Assembly (NCBI GenBank): GCA_002296965.1
Contig: DBIW01000031.1
Coordinates: 1 to 64,000 of the forward strand
Length of the DNA stretch: 64,000 nucleotides
Direction of reading: 5' to 3'
Source of the DNA: Treponema sp. UBA792
GTDB taxonomy: Bacteria > Spirochaetota > Spirochaetia > Treponematales > Treponemataceae
The first letter of the stretch is position 1; each line of letters begins with the position of its first letter. The translations under genes and the position numbers were made by a program. The notes below the pieces were generated by a model that had not been told where the DNA came from, ran no database searches, and saw nothing but the letters and a program-made list of their open reading frames with translations. Shown here piece after piece: positions 15,263 through 26,600 of the stretch.

Positions 15263-18200
15263 AGACTCCCGGAGCTACGGCGCTGATTTCGTTGTCGTAC
15301 ATGGCCTCCGCATGAACCGCCGGAATGTAGTACATACCTCCGTAGGCGACCGTCATGTTGAATTCAAATGCGGCGGATTCGTATGAATCCAGATTGAAAT
15401 ACGTGCAGACCTTGTCATCACGTATATCCTGATATGAATATGCTGACGATGTCCGCGCCGTCTCGGTTCCGATTCTGTCGTTGTTCACCTCCCATCCGGT
15501 TGCGAGAGGAACCGTAAGCGCAAGGTTCTCAAGTTTTTTCCCGGATGAATTCACGATTTTCACCCTCATCGTGAATGTGTCTCCCAATGCAAGTTTTTCG
15601 GGGCGGACGCTTTTGTTTTTGTCTGCGTCCTCGTATGAAACGGTCATCTTTATTCCGTTGTTCCATGCCTTTTCCGTTCCCGGAACTGACATTCCGGATA
15701 CGGCGAGCGTTCCGAACAGAGGTCTGTTCGAGCCGTTCGTTATCCTGACTTTCTGTACGGAACTGTTTTCCGCATCAAACTCCTGAATTTCGGAGATTCC
15801 GCGCATCGTTTTTTCTGTTGTCCGTCCGTTGTTTTCGACAATGTACGCGGCAGGAGCCGGACGGGAATCCCTGTAGAATGAAAGCATGGAAATAAGCGAC
15901 CATGCCGTCTCCTGCGTGCTGAGCCATCCGTCCTTTGAAAGGGTTTTCGAGACGTTCTCGGCGATTCTTGCCGCCTGCGAGGTGTTGCCGGCGAGGTTGT
16001 TCGCAATCAACGCCTGCGCCACAGTTCTTATTGACGAGCTGAAGCTGCTGCCGGTATGGCGGAAAAAGTTCGGAACCGGATCAGTCTGCTTCAAAAGCTC
16101 CTGTGCGGTCTGTCTTCTTCCTGCCAGTGAATATGCCGCAGAGAGGAGAATTCCCTCTTCATTTCCTATTTTGTCCGTCATCATCCTGTTCATCGCTCCG
16201 ATGTCGGGCGAACCGGCAAGGGCGAGCACAAACAGCCTGTAGGCCTGCGTGACCGAAGCCTCGTTGCATTCCGCAGCCGTTTCCTTGAGCCATTCGACAA
16301 GAGGTCCGTAGATTTCCGTGGGAATCGTGTAGCCCTGTTTTTTCGCTTCAATAAGGAAGTGCGTCGCATAGCATGAGCCCCATTCCGAGGGAGCCGTGCC
16401 TCCGGGCCAGTAGGCCATCGCGCCGGAAACCGTCTGATAGTTCGGATAACGCTCAAACACCGACTTCACGTTCTTCTTGACTTTGGTAAGATTCGCTGAA
16501 TCCAGCTTCATGAAGTCGGACAGATAGAGCTGGGGGAACGCGCCTGACGTTATCTGCTCAATGCATCCGTGCGGATAGCCGGTGAGATAATCCAGCCTTG
16601 ACGCAAGGTTTATCGAAGGCATTGTCGAGATTTCCATGGAAAGCTTTGTGGACGGAATGTCTCCGGCGCTCGGAATGTTCACTTCCGATGTTTTTCCCTT
16701 CTTGATTTCAAAGTGTTCCGTATATCTGACAGGAATTCCGCGTGACTGTACCGGAATCTCCGTTCTTGCGCGTGCCGTGGCTTTTCCGTCGGTGCAGGTG
16801 AACGTGAATTCCGCGCTTCCGGTTTCAGAGGTCTTTACCGTGAATTTTACGGTTTTGTTCTGTCCTGCCGGAATATCCGCGGAAACCGAGTCTTTTGCGG
16901 ATACCGCGCCCCGGACATCCATATTTATGCTGACGGACGCATCTTTTTCCGTTCCGTTGAATACAGTGACGGGAACGGAAATCTCCTCGTTTGTTCCGGC
17001 TGTTCTCGGAAGTGACGGCTGAATCATCAGATCCGCCTTTACCGGAACCGATTTTTCCTTTGTTCCGTAGGAGCCGCCGTCTCCGGCCACCACCATTATC
17101 CGTACCGCGCCGATATATTCGGGCATCGTGAATTCCGTAGCCTTCTTCTCTCCGGCCGAAAGCGTGTACGGACCGAAGAATTTTACTACAGGCGCGAATC
17201 TGTTTGAATTCCTGTCGGAGTTGTCCGTAATCTCATCGGAGCCGCCGACCGCCAGAAGCGTCTCAAGTTTTCCGCTGTATGCGTTCATCACATAGGAATA
17301 AAGATCCCATGACCTGAGAAGGCTCGCCTCTTTCCTGTAGAATTCCGAATGGAGATCCGGCGCATGAAAGCCGGTAAGTCCGAGCAGTCCCTCGTCAACT
17401 ACCGCAAGCGTGTATGTCATGGGTTTTCCGTTCTTTTCGGAGACCGAAACAACCGTGTTCCTGTTCGGCTCGAATGTTCCGGCTGATGTTATCACCGGCT
17501 CAAGGAACGTATCCGGATTTTCAACTATGACAGGAACAATTCCGTATAGCCGTATCGGAAGGCTGTTTGCCGTCTGCAGATGCGGCTGGACAAGCGTCAC
17601 GTGTACATAGACATTCGGCGCAAGGTTCTGCCTGAGCGGAAGCCTGAACACCGTTCTGTCCGCTGTCGTCTCAATCCATTTCTGTTCTACGATGTTTCCG
17701 CTTTTTTCAACGGTGACCAGCGCGCGCTGACCCGCGGATGACGCGAATGAGATTGCCGCCGTATCTCCGGTGTTATAGCGTTTCTTGTCGGTTGAGAGCG
17801 GAATCATCATCGCGCTTCCGCCGTTTTCCTGCTGAGATCTTCCTGCCCAGCCCGGCCAGTCGATGTATACGACCTGGCCCGCCGAATGTCCGCCGTAGCT
17901 GTCGTTTACAAGAATCAGGTATCTTCCCCAGGAAGGATATTTCACCAAGAAACTGAACGAGCCTTTTCCGTCGGTGATGTTCACCCTTCCGCTGTCAATC
18001 TGCTCGTAGTTTTCTCCGCTCACGTATGTCGCGGCGGTGTATGCGTCCTTTTCCCACCACCATTTCCATCCGATTTTATATATCGTGTAGTACACGGATG
18101 AATTCTGCACGGGGGTTCCGTCATCCTCAAGAAGAACCACGTCGGCGGTGTGTTTCGTGTCCGTAAGAAGCATGTTCCGGGCGGCGTCGCCTTTGGGCAG

Positions 18201-20762
18201 TTTGAGTCCGACATATCTCTCATAGGGAGAATATGTGAACGACTTTACCGCCGTGCTGAATGCGCCTGACGGCTCGAAAATCCTGCTGGTGAATTTTGCC
18301 CTGAGCTTTCCGGGAATATTGTCTCCCGCATAAAGCGTCTCGTAGAAAACCGTCTTTGAGTCATCTCCGAGATAGCCTTCCCATATTGTCTCTTTCCTTG
18401 TATCTACGAAGGAATCAGGATTCGAGAACGTGTAGTCCCGGTAGCCTTCAAAAACAGTCTCCGCTTTGCTGAAGCTTACGGAGACATCGGCTTTGTAGTT
18501 GGGAGTCTCAGCTCCGTGAAGCCATTTTCCGGAAAGGGTGAATGTGTTCTCTCCGGAATCAAGCTCCTTCTTGTCCGCGTCAAGTTCAACCGAGAGCCTG
18601 TTCGGAACAACCGTCTCTATCCTGAGCGGTTTTGTCCATTCCTTTCCGCCCATGCTGACCTTCGCCGTCCACAGTCCTGTCGTTGAGGATGAGTCCGCCT
18701 TCGTCTCTATGGGGAAAAATCCGTTCACCGATTTTGTCAGAAGCCTTGATTCCGTCTTTTTTCCGAGAGGATCTATAAGCTCAAAGGTCAGGGGAATGTT
18801 CTCAGGAAGTTTTTTCTCCAGGTCCTGAAGCACGAACGTAAGGTGAATCTCGTCGCCCGGCCGCCAGACTCCGCGTTCCCCGTAGATGAATCCCTTTACT
18901 CCGCCGGCCGCCTTTTCTCCGCCTATGTCAAAATGGCTTGAGCTGAGCTCGGTGCTGTTCGACAGCTTCAGATAGGAGCACTGTGATGAATTGCGCGCCG
19001 CCACCACGAATATCCTGTCCGCATTGTCAAATACCGCGCTTCCGTCGGAATTCGTGCTTGCCGACTTGATTTTTGCGCCGACATAGTTGTACGCGGTTAC
19101 TTCCGTTCCTGAGACAGGTTTTGTCGTCTTCAGGTTCGACACCGAGACATAAAGCCTGTTGTCCTCCGTCCTTTTTGCCGAGACCCCCAGATCCGACACG
19201 ATGATGTTCCGTGAGATCAGGCTGCCGCGGTTGAAATTCGACATATAGAACGCCGGATGGCACGGATCGTCCTTGAATGTCCAGTAATCCTGCCTTTCCC
19301 TGTAGGAAAGCCCGTCCGCCCAGTCCCAGTTGCTCCTCTCGCCGGGGATTTCCAGCGGTTCAATCAGGTTGTCCGGCATCCTGTATTCCGAGAAGTCGCC
19401 GTGTTCCCTGTGGCAGACGTATTTTATGTTGTTCTTTCTGAATGATATTCTGAGCTGGAACATTCCGTCGGGATATTTTTTCACAAGCTCGCTTATGTCG
19501 ATTCCGCGCGCCACCATGCGGTTCTTCATCGAGTCATTCCATTCAAAGTCCACGGATTTTGTCCAGACCGGCTCTCCGACCCTGTAAAGCTCATAGTCTC
19601 CGTCCAGCTCGTTCTCCTGGAAAAACTGAGTCATATTGAATTCGTGGATTCTGAACGCCTGGATTGTGAGTCCGCTGAGGTTTTGTGTCCAGACAGGAAC
19701 AGATGTTCCCTGCGATGTAGGCAGGATGTTTCCTTCTTTGATGAAGCTTATCAGGGGCATCTCCCATTTCTCAGGGAATGTGATGTTTCTTCCGCCTGAA
19801 TATATCGCTCCGGAGGTACTTTTGATTCCCCTTGCGACAAGTATGTTAGATACGTTCTGCCAGTTCGAGTCGTTGAAAATCGTAATCACGTTGTTCCGGA
19901 TTGACGCATTGAAATCCGTGTTTTTTCTGCCGTCCCTGTCCTTTGCGGTGATGAATGACTTTATGTCCTGAGCCGGATCTATCTTCTGTGAGAAGCTGAC
20001 AAGAATTCTGTCAGGAGCATCTGTGTTCACGTCGATTATCGAGAAGTCGTTTTTCGAGGGAATCCGGTAGCTTTTCTTTCCGGAGAAGCTTCTGTCCTGA
20101 TTCCTTGTCAGTCCGAGCGTCGAGCCGCTCCAGCTTACGTAGAAATTCTGCCTGCCGTCTCTGTTTCTTATGTCGTTTATCGAGAAATTCCAGAGATTTG
20201 AGCTCTTGTCCTGAAGCCAGTCGATTTTAAGTCGGCTCAGGCCGAGCCTCGCCTTCAGGATTTTTTTCGCCTGTCCGGGAGTTATCGGAATGTCCGTTGT
20301 TATTTTTCCGCCGAGCGAATAGTTTTCCGAGTCCGGGTCAAGCAGAAGCTCACCGAGCTCCACTTTATATGATGCGCCTCCCACTACGAAAGGATGCGTG
20401 TATTTTCCTGCCGCTGTTTCCCGTCCGAGAAGTTTTCCGCAGTCCGCGGTAAGAACCATGCTGCTGTTCGCCCTGAACGGTTTCTGAGGAGTAAAGACGG
20501 CCGTTTTTCCGTCCACTGTCTGCCATGTTCCCTTCTGTGCCGGCGAGAATGAGATTGCCTCTTCGGGAAGGCATTTCATTTCGCCTACAAAAGTAACGGC
20601 GATTTTTGAGAGTCTTCCGATGTATGTGGGGGAGACAGCTTCTATGAATTCATCGTTGGCGTTGCTGTATGTGACATGCTTTCCGCTGCAGCCGATAAAC
20701 ATGGCGGACAATATGACCTGGAGAATGCCCGCCGTAATTCCTATGAGTTTTTTTGTATTCAT
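15246..20762 (-). CDS. Alpha-2-macroglobulin family lipoprotein
   Basis: An 1838-aa protein with a lipoprotein signal (lipobox MFIGCSG, Cys near residue 25). It carries the long series of MG domains seen in bacterial A2M proteins, with the macroglobulin core around GVWRPGDEIHLTF. The thioester site HGCIEQITSG has its reactive Cys at about 1400 and Gln three residues later, so the trap mechanism should be intact. These proteins sit in the periplasm and capture attacking proteases. It is paired with pbpC as in many Gram-negatives, which suggests combined protection and repair of the cell wall. A TATACT box lies 6 bases before the ATG and no ribosome site is seen. The mRNA is probably leaderless. 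Confidence 0.93.
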   Translation of the reverse strand: MNTKKLIGITAGILQVILSAMFIGCSGKHVTYSNANDEFIEAVSPTYIGRLSKIAVTFVGEMKCLPEEAISFSPAQKGTWQTVDGKTAVFTPQKPFRANSSMVLTADCGKLLGRETAAGKYTHPFVVGGASYKVELGELLLDPDSENYSLGGKITTDIPITPGQAKKILKARLGLSRLKIDWLQDKSSNLWNFSINDIRNRDGRQNFYVSWSGSTLGLTRNQDRSFSGKKSYRIPSKNDFSIIDVNTDAPDRILVSFSQKIDPAQDIKSFITAKDRDGRKNTDFNASIRNNVITIFNDSNWQNVSNILVARGIKSTSGAIYSGGRNITFPEKWEMPLISFIKEGNILPTSQGTSVPVWTQNLSGLTIQAFRIHEFNMTQFFQENELDGDYELYRVGEPVWTKSVDFEWNDSMKNRMVARGIDISELVKKYPDGMFQLRISFRKNNIKYVCHREHGDFSEYRMPDNLIEPLEIPGERSNWDWADGLSYRERQDYWTFKDDPCHPAFYMSNFNRGSLISRNIIVSDLGVSAKRTEDNRLYVSVSNLKTTKPVSGTEVTAYNYVGAKIKSASTNSDGSAVFDNADRIFVVAARNSSQCSYLKLSNSTELSSSHFDIGGEKAAGGVKGFIYGERGVWRPGDEIHLTFVLQDLEKKLPENIPLTFELIDPLGKKTESRLLTKSVNGFFPIETKADSSSTTGLWTAKVSMGGKEWTKPLRIETVVPNRLSVELDADKKELDSGENTFTLSGKWLHGAETPNYKADVSVSFSKAETVFEGYRDYTFSNPDSFVDTRKETIWEGYLGDDSKTVFYETLYAGDNIPGKLRAKFTSRIFEPSGAFSTAVKSFTYSPYERYVGLKLPKGDAARNMLLTDTKHTADVVLLEDDGTPVQNSSVYYTIYKIGWKWWWEKDAYTAATYVSGENYEQIDSGRVNITDGKGSFSFLVKYPSWGRYLILVNDSYGGHSAGQVVYIDWPGWAGRSQQENGGSAMMIPLSTDKKRYNTGDTAAISFASSAGQRALVTVEKSGNIVEQKWIETTADRTVFRLPLRQNLAPNVYVHVTLVQPHLQTANSLPIRLYGIVPVIVENPDTFLEPVITSAGTFEPNRNTVVSVSEKNGKPMTYTLAVVDEGLLGLTGFHAPDLHSEFYRKEASLLRSWDLYSYVMNAYSGKLETLLAVGGSDEITDNSDRNSNRFAPVVKFFGPYTLSAGEKKATEFTMPEYIGAVRIMVVAGDGGSYGTKEKSVPVKADLMIQPSLPRTAGTNEEISVPVTVFNGTEKDASVSINMDVRGAVSAKDSVSADIPAGQNKTVKFTVKTSETGSAEFTFTCTDGKATARARTEIPVQSRGIPVRYTEHFEIKKGKTSEVNIPSAGDIPSTKLSMEISTMPSINLASRLDYLTGYPHGCIEQITSGAFPQLYLSDFMKLDSANLTKVKKNVKSVFERYPNYQTVSGAMAYWPGGTAPSEWGSCYATHFLIEAKKQGYTIPTEIYGPLVEWLKETAAECNEASVTQAYRLFVLALAGSPDIGAMNRMMTDKIGNEEGILLSAAYSLAGRRQTAQELLKQTDPVPNFFRHTGSSFSSSIRTVAQALIANNLAGNTSQAARIAENVSKTLSKDGWLSTQETAWSLISMLSFYRDSRPAPAAYIVENNGRTTEKTMRGISEIQEFDAENSSVQKVRITNGSNRPLFGTLAVSGMSVPGTEKAWNNGIKMTVSYEDADKNKSVRPEKLALGDTFTMRVKIVNSSGKKLENLALTVPLATGWEVNNDRIGTETARTSSAYSYQDIRDDKVCTYFNLDSYESAAFEFNMTVAYGGMYYIPAVHAEAMYDNEISAVAPGVYVSAN

Positions 20763-20768
20763 GTTGCG

Positions 20769-20774
20769 AGTATA
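20769..20774 (-). promoter_or_regulatory. -10 box of the alpha-2-macroglobulin/pbpC operon, predicted leaderless
   Basis: Minus strand TATACT at 20769-20774, then CGCAAC and the ATG at 20762. The -35 region is poor. It shares the spacing and the partial sequence TATAxTCGC with the GH3 and dnaE starts. Confidence 0.45.
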
Positions 20775-20801
20775 GCCGATATTCTGTCTTTATGCTATTA
20801 A

Positions 20802-23045
20802 TCAGGCCTGATTTGTGTTCCGGCGGTCTTGTCCGGCAAGAATTCTGAATGCGTCTTCCCTTGCCTGCGCCAGAATCCCGCCGTCACGCTCAAGATCCGC
20901 GATTCCAAGCTCCATGCTTCCCGACTGCATTATTCCGGTGAGTTCGCCCGGTCCTCTTGTCTTGAGATCCTGCTCGGCTATGTAGAAACCGTCCGTGCTT
21001 TCGCGCAGTGCCTTCATTCTTGCGATTCCTGTTTCCGTGATATTCCTGCTGTAAATCAGAAAACAGAATGACTGCGCGTCTCCGCGTCCCGTCCTTCCCC
21101 TCAGCTGATGCAGCTGGGCCGTCCCGAACCTGTCGGCCTGCTCTATCACCATGCAGGTGGCATTCGGAACGTCAACGCCGACTTCTATGACCGTGGTGGC
21201 GGCCAGAACCTGAATTTTCCCGGCGCGGAATCCGTCTAGGATTCTGTTCTGCTCATCCTCCCCGATTTTGGAATGTATAAGCGCGCAGGTGAATTCAGGA
21301 TAAATCCTTTCCGCAAGAAAACTGAACATCTGTTCCGCGGACTTGAGCCTGCGGGAGTTTTCTCCGTCGCCGTCATCCGCGGGATTTATCGCCGGATAGA
21401 CGAAATAAGCCTGATGTCCGAGTCGCAGCTCCGCGCGCACGGCTTCGTAGGCGTTTTTCTCGTTTCCTTCCCTGATGAGATATGTTTTTACCGGTTTGCG
21501 TCCGGCGGGCATAGTCCTTATGGTCGAGATGTCCAGGTCACCGAACACTGTAAGCGCAAGCGTCTGCGGAATCGGCGTCGCGCTCATCATTAGAAGGTGC
21601 GGCTCAAAGGTGATTCCGTTTCTCGCTGAAATTCTTCCTTTTTCCAGAATCGCCTGGCGCTGCAGGACTCCGAACCTGTGCTGCTCGTCTATCACCGCAA
21701 GCTGAAGGTCGTTGTATGCCGTCATCGGGGAGAAAAGGGCGTGAGTTCCCACAACTATGTCGATTTCTCCGGATTTTAACGCCCTGAGAAGATGCGCGCG
21801 TCCGGATGATTTCAGGTTTCCGGTCAGGAATGCGGTTCTTACTCCCATGCCGTCAAGCAGCGACGCTATTGTTCCGGCGTGCTGGCGGGCCAGAATTTCG
21901 GTTGGGGCCATAACCGCGCACTGGCCTTTCCAGCTGATTACGCGCAGGCAGACCATCAGGGCGGTTAGGGTCTTTCCGGATCCGACATCCCCCTGAAGAA
22001 GCCTTGCCATGGTGAACGGCGGGCGTATTCCGTCCTGCTCAGGGTTTCCGCTGCCGGCTGCAAGAATGGCCGCATTGCGCTCCAGGTATCCGCGGTCAAT
22101 CTCCGAATCCATCTCCATGATTACGGCGCATTGGTCTCCCGTGAGCCTGAACGGAAGCTTTCTCAGGAATTCTTTCTGGAGAGGGGAGAGCGATTTTTCA
22201 AATTCCGTATAATCAGGAGCGGAATCTGCCGCCTGCCGTTCCTGCCGGTCGCAATCTCCGGAGCCGGAATCTGTCTGGAGCCGCGGCAACGTTCCCCGGC
22301 GGCGCAGTGAGCGCGAGATTACCGTGTGCTGGAGGTGGTAAAGCTCTTCATATATTATGGTTCTGCGCGCGTCCTCCGCATCCCGCATTGATTTGGGACA
22401 GTGGATTAATTCCAGGGCCGTCTGTTTGTGGAGAAGTCCCCGTCTTTCGATGATTTCCGGCGGTATCTCGTCGTCGATTCCCCGGCACCATCCGTTCAGC
22501 GCGCCGCAGACAGCCTTTCTGAGTGTCTTCTGTGCAAGTCCCTCTGTCAGCGGATAAATCGGATAAATTTTTGAGTCGGCAAGCTCCGCGGCCGCAAGAT
22601 CCGGAATTCCGTCCGGAGTGAAAGGAACCGCTCCCGCGTCGATTTTCTCAGCCTCGAATGAGGTGCTCTGAAGTCTTCCGTATTTTGCGGTGAATGTTCC
22701 TGTCACCGATATGAATGTTCCTGGCGGAAGAGTCTTCTCAAGAAAACTCCTGTTGAACGCAATCAGCTCCGCCGCTCCGCTTCCGTCGTTTATGAGGAGC
22801 TTGAGAGTCCTCATCCTGCCGTATCCGAACCATTCGTGCGCCGTTACCAGAGCCGCCGTATGGATTTTTCCTCCGGCCTCCGCCTCCGCGATTGAAATCC
22901 GTCTTGTCCTGTCCTCGTATGAGCGCGGATAGAATTTAAGCAGCTGGCCTACGGTGAAGATGTTCAGTTTTGCAAGAAGTCCAGCCGTGGACGGCCCTAC
23001 GCCTGCGACCGACGTGACTGGCGCGTTGATTTCTCCGGCCTTCAC
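20802..23045 (-). CDS. recG: ATP-dependent DNA helicase RecG
   Basis: 747 aa. The N-terminal wedge/OB-fold region begins VTSVAGVGPSTAGLL. The helicase core has Walker A GDVGSGKT, the DExH box as VIDEQHRFG, motif III MSATPIPQTL, and the C-terminal GRTGRGDAQS and STDGFYIAEQDLKTRGPGE typical of RecG. It drives branch migration and fork regression in recombination and repair. It has a roughly 25-residue low-complexity insert near residues 260-285 (Ser/Gly/Asp/Arg-rich). It lies 6 bases after the YggT-like gene, in one operon with dnaE. Confidence 0.95.
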   Translation of the reverse strand: MKAGEINAPVTSVAGVGPSTAGLLAKLNIFTVGQLLKFYPRSYEDRTRRISIAEAEAGGKIHTAALVTAHEWFGYGRMRTLKLLINDGSGAAELIAFNRSFLEKTLPPGTFISVTGTFTAKYGRLQSTSFEAEKIDAGAVPFTPDGIPDLAAAELADSKIYPIYPLTEGLAQKTLRKAVCGALNGWCRGIDDEIPPEIIERRGLLHKQTALELIHCPKSMRDAEDARRTIIYEELYHLQHTVISRSLRRRGTLPRLQTDSGSGDCDRQERQAADSAPDYTEFEKSLSPLQKEFLRKLPFRLTGDQCAVIMEMDSEIDRGYLERNAAILAAGSGNPEQDGIRPPFTMARLLQGDVGSGKTLTALMVCLRVISWKGQCAVMAPTEILARQHAGTIASLLDGMGVRTAFLTGNLKSSGRAHLLRALKSGEIDIVVGTHALFSPMTAYNDLQLAVIDEQHRFGVLQRQAILEKGRISARNGITFEPHLLMMSATPIPQTLALTVFGDLDISTIRTMPAGRKPVKTYLIREGNEKNAYEAVRAELRLGHQAYFVYPAINPADDGDGENSRRLKSAEQMFSFLAERIYPEFTCALIHSKIGEDEQNRILDGFRAGKIQVLAATTVIEVGVDVPNATCMVIEQADRFGTAQLHQLRGRTGRGDAQSFCFLIYSRNITETGIARMKALRESTDGFYIAEQDLKTRGPGELTGIMQSGSMELGIADLERDGGILAQAREDAFRILAGQDRRNTNQA

Positions 23046-23051
23046 TTTTGT

Positions 23052-23642
23052 TCAGAACGGAAGCTGGTGGCAAAGCGATATGAGTATGCCGGTCAGAATT
23101 CTTCCTGCTATGATAATCACTAGAACCGTGATTATCGACACAAGCAGCGACTTCCTGTAGTCGGCGTTTCTGACGAATGTCGATGAGATTTTGTAGGTTA
23201 TTTTTCCGAGCATATAGTCAAGCTGCTGCCATGCCGAACTGTAGGCGGTCTTTCCGCGGTTCACAAGCAGCACGATGTAGCGCACGGCCATCAGAAGCAG
23301 AAGCAGCGTCGCGATTGAGGATACAATCTGCCAGAGCATGGCGATTATCGTTCCGAGGATTCCGCCAAGGTAAATTCTTCCGGTCGCCGTGATTCCTCCG
23401 AGCACGGACGAGAGGGCGGAAAGAATTCCGATCGAGATGATCGGAGAGAAGTCTATGTTTCCGAATCTGAGCCAGTCGAATCTGCTGAAAAAATTCAGGT
23501 AGGGGTCGCAGATTGTGGAGATGAATCTTCCGAAGGCGGTGAATTTCGCGCCGGGAAACCAGGTCAGTATTATGTCTATAAAGCACAGAACCGTAAATAG
23601 CGTGATGAACGCCGACAGAATCTGCAATATCGCTGCAATCAT
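23052..23642 (-). CDS. YggT-family membrane protein
   Basis: A 196-aa protein with about four to five membrane segments arranged as two YGGT-type repeats. The first is around FTVLCFIDIILTWFPG with FISTICDPYLNFF. The second is LLLLLMAVRYIVLLVN with YRKSLL later. A Pro-rich turn after the first segment is typical. The biochemical role of YggT proteins is not settled. Links to osmotic adaptation, cell shape and division have been suggested. AGAGGTG precedes the ATG. It lies between dnaE (43-base gap) and recG (6-base gap). Confidence 0.8.
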   Translation of the reverse strand: MIAAILQILSAFITLFTVLCFIDIILTWFPGAKFTAFGRFISTICDPYLNFFSRFDWLRFGNIDFSPIISIGILSALSSVLGGITATGRIYLGGILGTIIAMLWQIVSSIATLLLLLMAVRYIVLLVNRGKTAYSSAWQQLDYMLGKITYKISSTFVRNADYRKSLLVSIITVLVIIIAGRILTGILISLCHQLPF

Positions 23643-23684
23643 TTTTTTTCACCTCTTAAGAATATGTTTTACCGGCCGGAAGCG

Positions 23685-26600
23685 CTATTCGCACCATATC
23701 TCCTTGACGAACGGCATTTCACTCAGCTGTTTCAGCGTCTCCTGATCCGGAGATACCCTCATCTGCTCATTTGCCTTTACTATGTACGGATTTCCGCCTG
23801 TGTCTACATGAAAATATACATGACAATTGCCCGTTTTATCAAATAAAAAATCCTTCATAATCGCGATGTCAGAATTCGCTCCGAAAAGAGGCTCCATCTG
23901 GATGTGGACGGACTGGATTGAGTGGTTCTCGAGGGCGGCCGCATCTTCTATCGAATCGACAAGCAGGGACGGAGTGTCACGCTGGCCGTCAACTTTTCCA
24001 CGCAGCGCGTATATTCCGTCGTTCTGGATCTTCGGCTTTAGGGATTCCCAGATTTTTGGAAAAAAAGTGCAGTCAATCAGGCCGTCGTAGTCGTTCAGCT
24101 TGCAGAAGGCCATCTCGTCGCCTTTTTTTGTCCTTATCGTGCGCAGCTCCGTCAACATTCCAAGCGCTGTGTATGATTTTCCTGAATCCTTGAGCTGCCA
24201 TGGCTTCATGCCGGAATTCAGCTGGTTCTCCCTGTCGGCCCTGCTTTCCGCGGCGATTCTTGTTATGTTCGACGAGCGCAGCGTAACCGCCCTGTCTATG
24301 GCCTTTTTGTACTCATCAAGCGGATGTCCGCTGATGTAGCAGCCGATACATTCCTTCTCCATGTTCAGAAGCTCCATCCTCGGAACATCATCGATTCTCT
24401 TGAACACGAATTCCGTATATGACGTGTTGCCGTCATCCAGCTCGCCGAACAGGTCTCCCTGACCGCTCATCCTGCTTTCCTGAATGTCGGACGCGTAATC
24501 AACCGCCGCATCGAGGTTTGTAAGAAGCGTCGGACGGTTCTGCTGAAGTCCTTCCTTTTCTCCGGTATGGTCGAATGCTCCTGTCCGGATAAGGACTTCG
24601 ATGGAGCGTTTGTTCACCGTCCTCAGGTCGATTCTCAGACAGAAGTCCATGAATGACTTGAACGGTCCGCTGTTTTTCCGCTCGTCCACGACAGCCTGCG
24701 CCGCCGCCTCGCCCATGCCCTTTATTCCCATAAGACCGAATACGATTCTTCCTTCAACGACGTCGAACACAATGTCCGAGCGGTTGACGTCCGGAGGATC
24801 GATTGAAAGTCCCATCGCGCGTCCCTCTGCTATGTACTGTGGCAGCTTGTCCGTGGATGTGATTTCGTTTGTGAGGTTGGCGGCGATGAATTCGGCGGGA
24901 AAGTGCGCCTTTAGGTAGCCGGTTCTGTAGGCTACAACCGAATAGGCGGCCGCATGGCTCTTGTTGAATCCGTAGCCTGCGAACGGGACCATTATCTCAA
25001 AAATTTCGGCCGCGTGCTCCTCGGTGAATCCGTTCCTGATCGCGCCCTGGATGAATTCCTTCTTTTTTCCCATAAGGACTTCAGGTTTCTTCTTTCCCAT
25101 GGCGCGCCTCAGCATGTCCGCTCCTCCGAGCGAGAATCCGGCAATCCGCTGCGCCACCTGCATTACCTGTTCCTGATACACCATTACGCCGTAGGTTTCT
25201 TTCAGGATGTCCTCAAGGCACGGATCGGGATAATGGACTGTCTCAGGATGCCATTTTCCTTCGATGTATTGCGGAATATAATCAAGCGGGCCTGGACGGT
25301 AGAGCGCGTTCAATGCGACAAGCTCCTCGATTCTGTGGGGCTGCGCCTGGCGGAGAATTTTCTGCATTCCGGGACTTTCAAACTGGAATATGGCGACCGC
25401 ATCTCCGCGGCAGAAAAGGTCGAATGTCTCCTTGTCGTCAATCGGAATGTCCCGTTCCGCCGTAAAATTCTCAAGTCCTGGGCGTTTGTGGATTATCCTC
25501 TCCGCATATTTTATCAGTGTAAGCGTTTTCAGTCCCAGATAATCCATCTTGACAAGTCCGCACGGCTCGATTATGTCCATCGTGTACTGCACGGCGACCT
25601 TGCCTGTTTTCGCATCCTTGTAGACGGGCGCCCAGTCGGGGAGGATCGACTTGCCGATTACGATTCCAGATGCGTGCAGCCCGGTGTTTTTTATTACGTT
25701 CTCCAGCTTGAACGCCAGCTCGAACAGCTTCTTGAAGCGCGGATCATCCTTGAATTTAATCAGCTGTCCGTTGTCGGGATGTTTCTCGTCCGGCTCGGTG
25801 AACGCGTCCTTCAGCTTGGCCTTCGGATTGTCGGGAATTCCCTTTTTCAGCATGTTCACGTCGTTCAGCGGAATTCCAAGCACGCGTCCCACATCGGCGA
25901 GCGCATTCTTGGCTTTCAGCGTTCCGAATGTTATTATGTGTCCGACCTGAGGATCGCCGTATTTGTCGCGTGTATATTGAATCACGTCCTGCCGTCCCTC
26001 GAAGCACATATCCACGTCGAAGTCCGGCATCGAGACGCGCTCAGGATTCAGGAAGCGCTCAAAGATGAGCTTGTATTTGAACGGATCTATGTCGGTGATT
26101 GTCATCGCATAGGCTACAAGCGAGCCTGCGCCGGAGCCGCGCCCCGGTCCGATCGGAATTCCATGTGTCTTTGACCAGTTGATGAAGTCCCAGACAATCA
26201 GAAAGTAGCCGGAAAATCCCATCTGGAAGATTATTCCAAGCTCATACATCGCTCGGTCAACTATTTCCTTTGTGATTTTTTTGTATCTCTTGCGCAGTCC
26301 GGTCTCCACAAGATAGAGGACATAAGCGTCCTGCGACACGAATCCCTCCGGAATTTTATACACCGGAAGACAGTCCTTCAGCTGTTCGGTCTTGTACTGG
26401 GGAATCGTAAGGTCGCACATGGAGGCTATTCTCATGCTGTTCTCGATGAGCTCCGGATTGTTCGGAAACAGCATCCTCATCTCACTCTCGGTCTTCATAT
26501 AGAACGAGTCGTTCGCGAATTTCATCCTGTCCGTGTCGGTTACGAGTTTCTTTGTTCCTATGCAGAGCAGCGCGTCCTGGGCCTCAGCGTCGTCACGGTC

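Noticed and set aside
24954..26174. Long plus-strand frame (406 codons) opposite dnaE
   Set aside because: It lies wholly antisense to the polymerase gene, has no ribosome site and no recognisable domain. Its length follows from the codon bias of dnaE.
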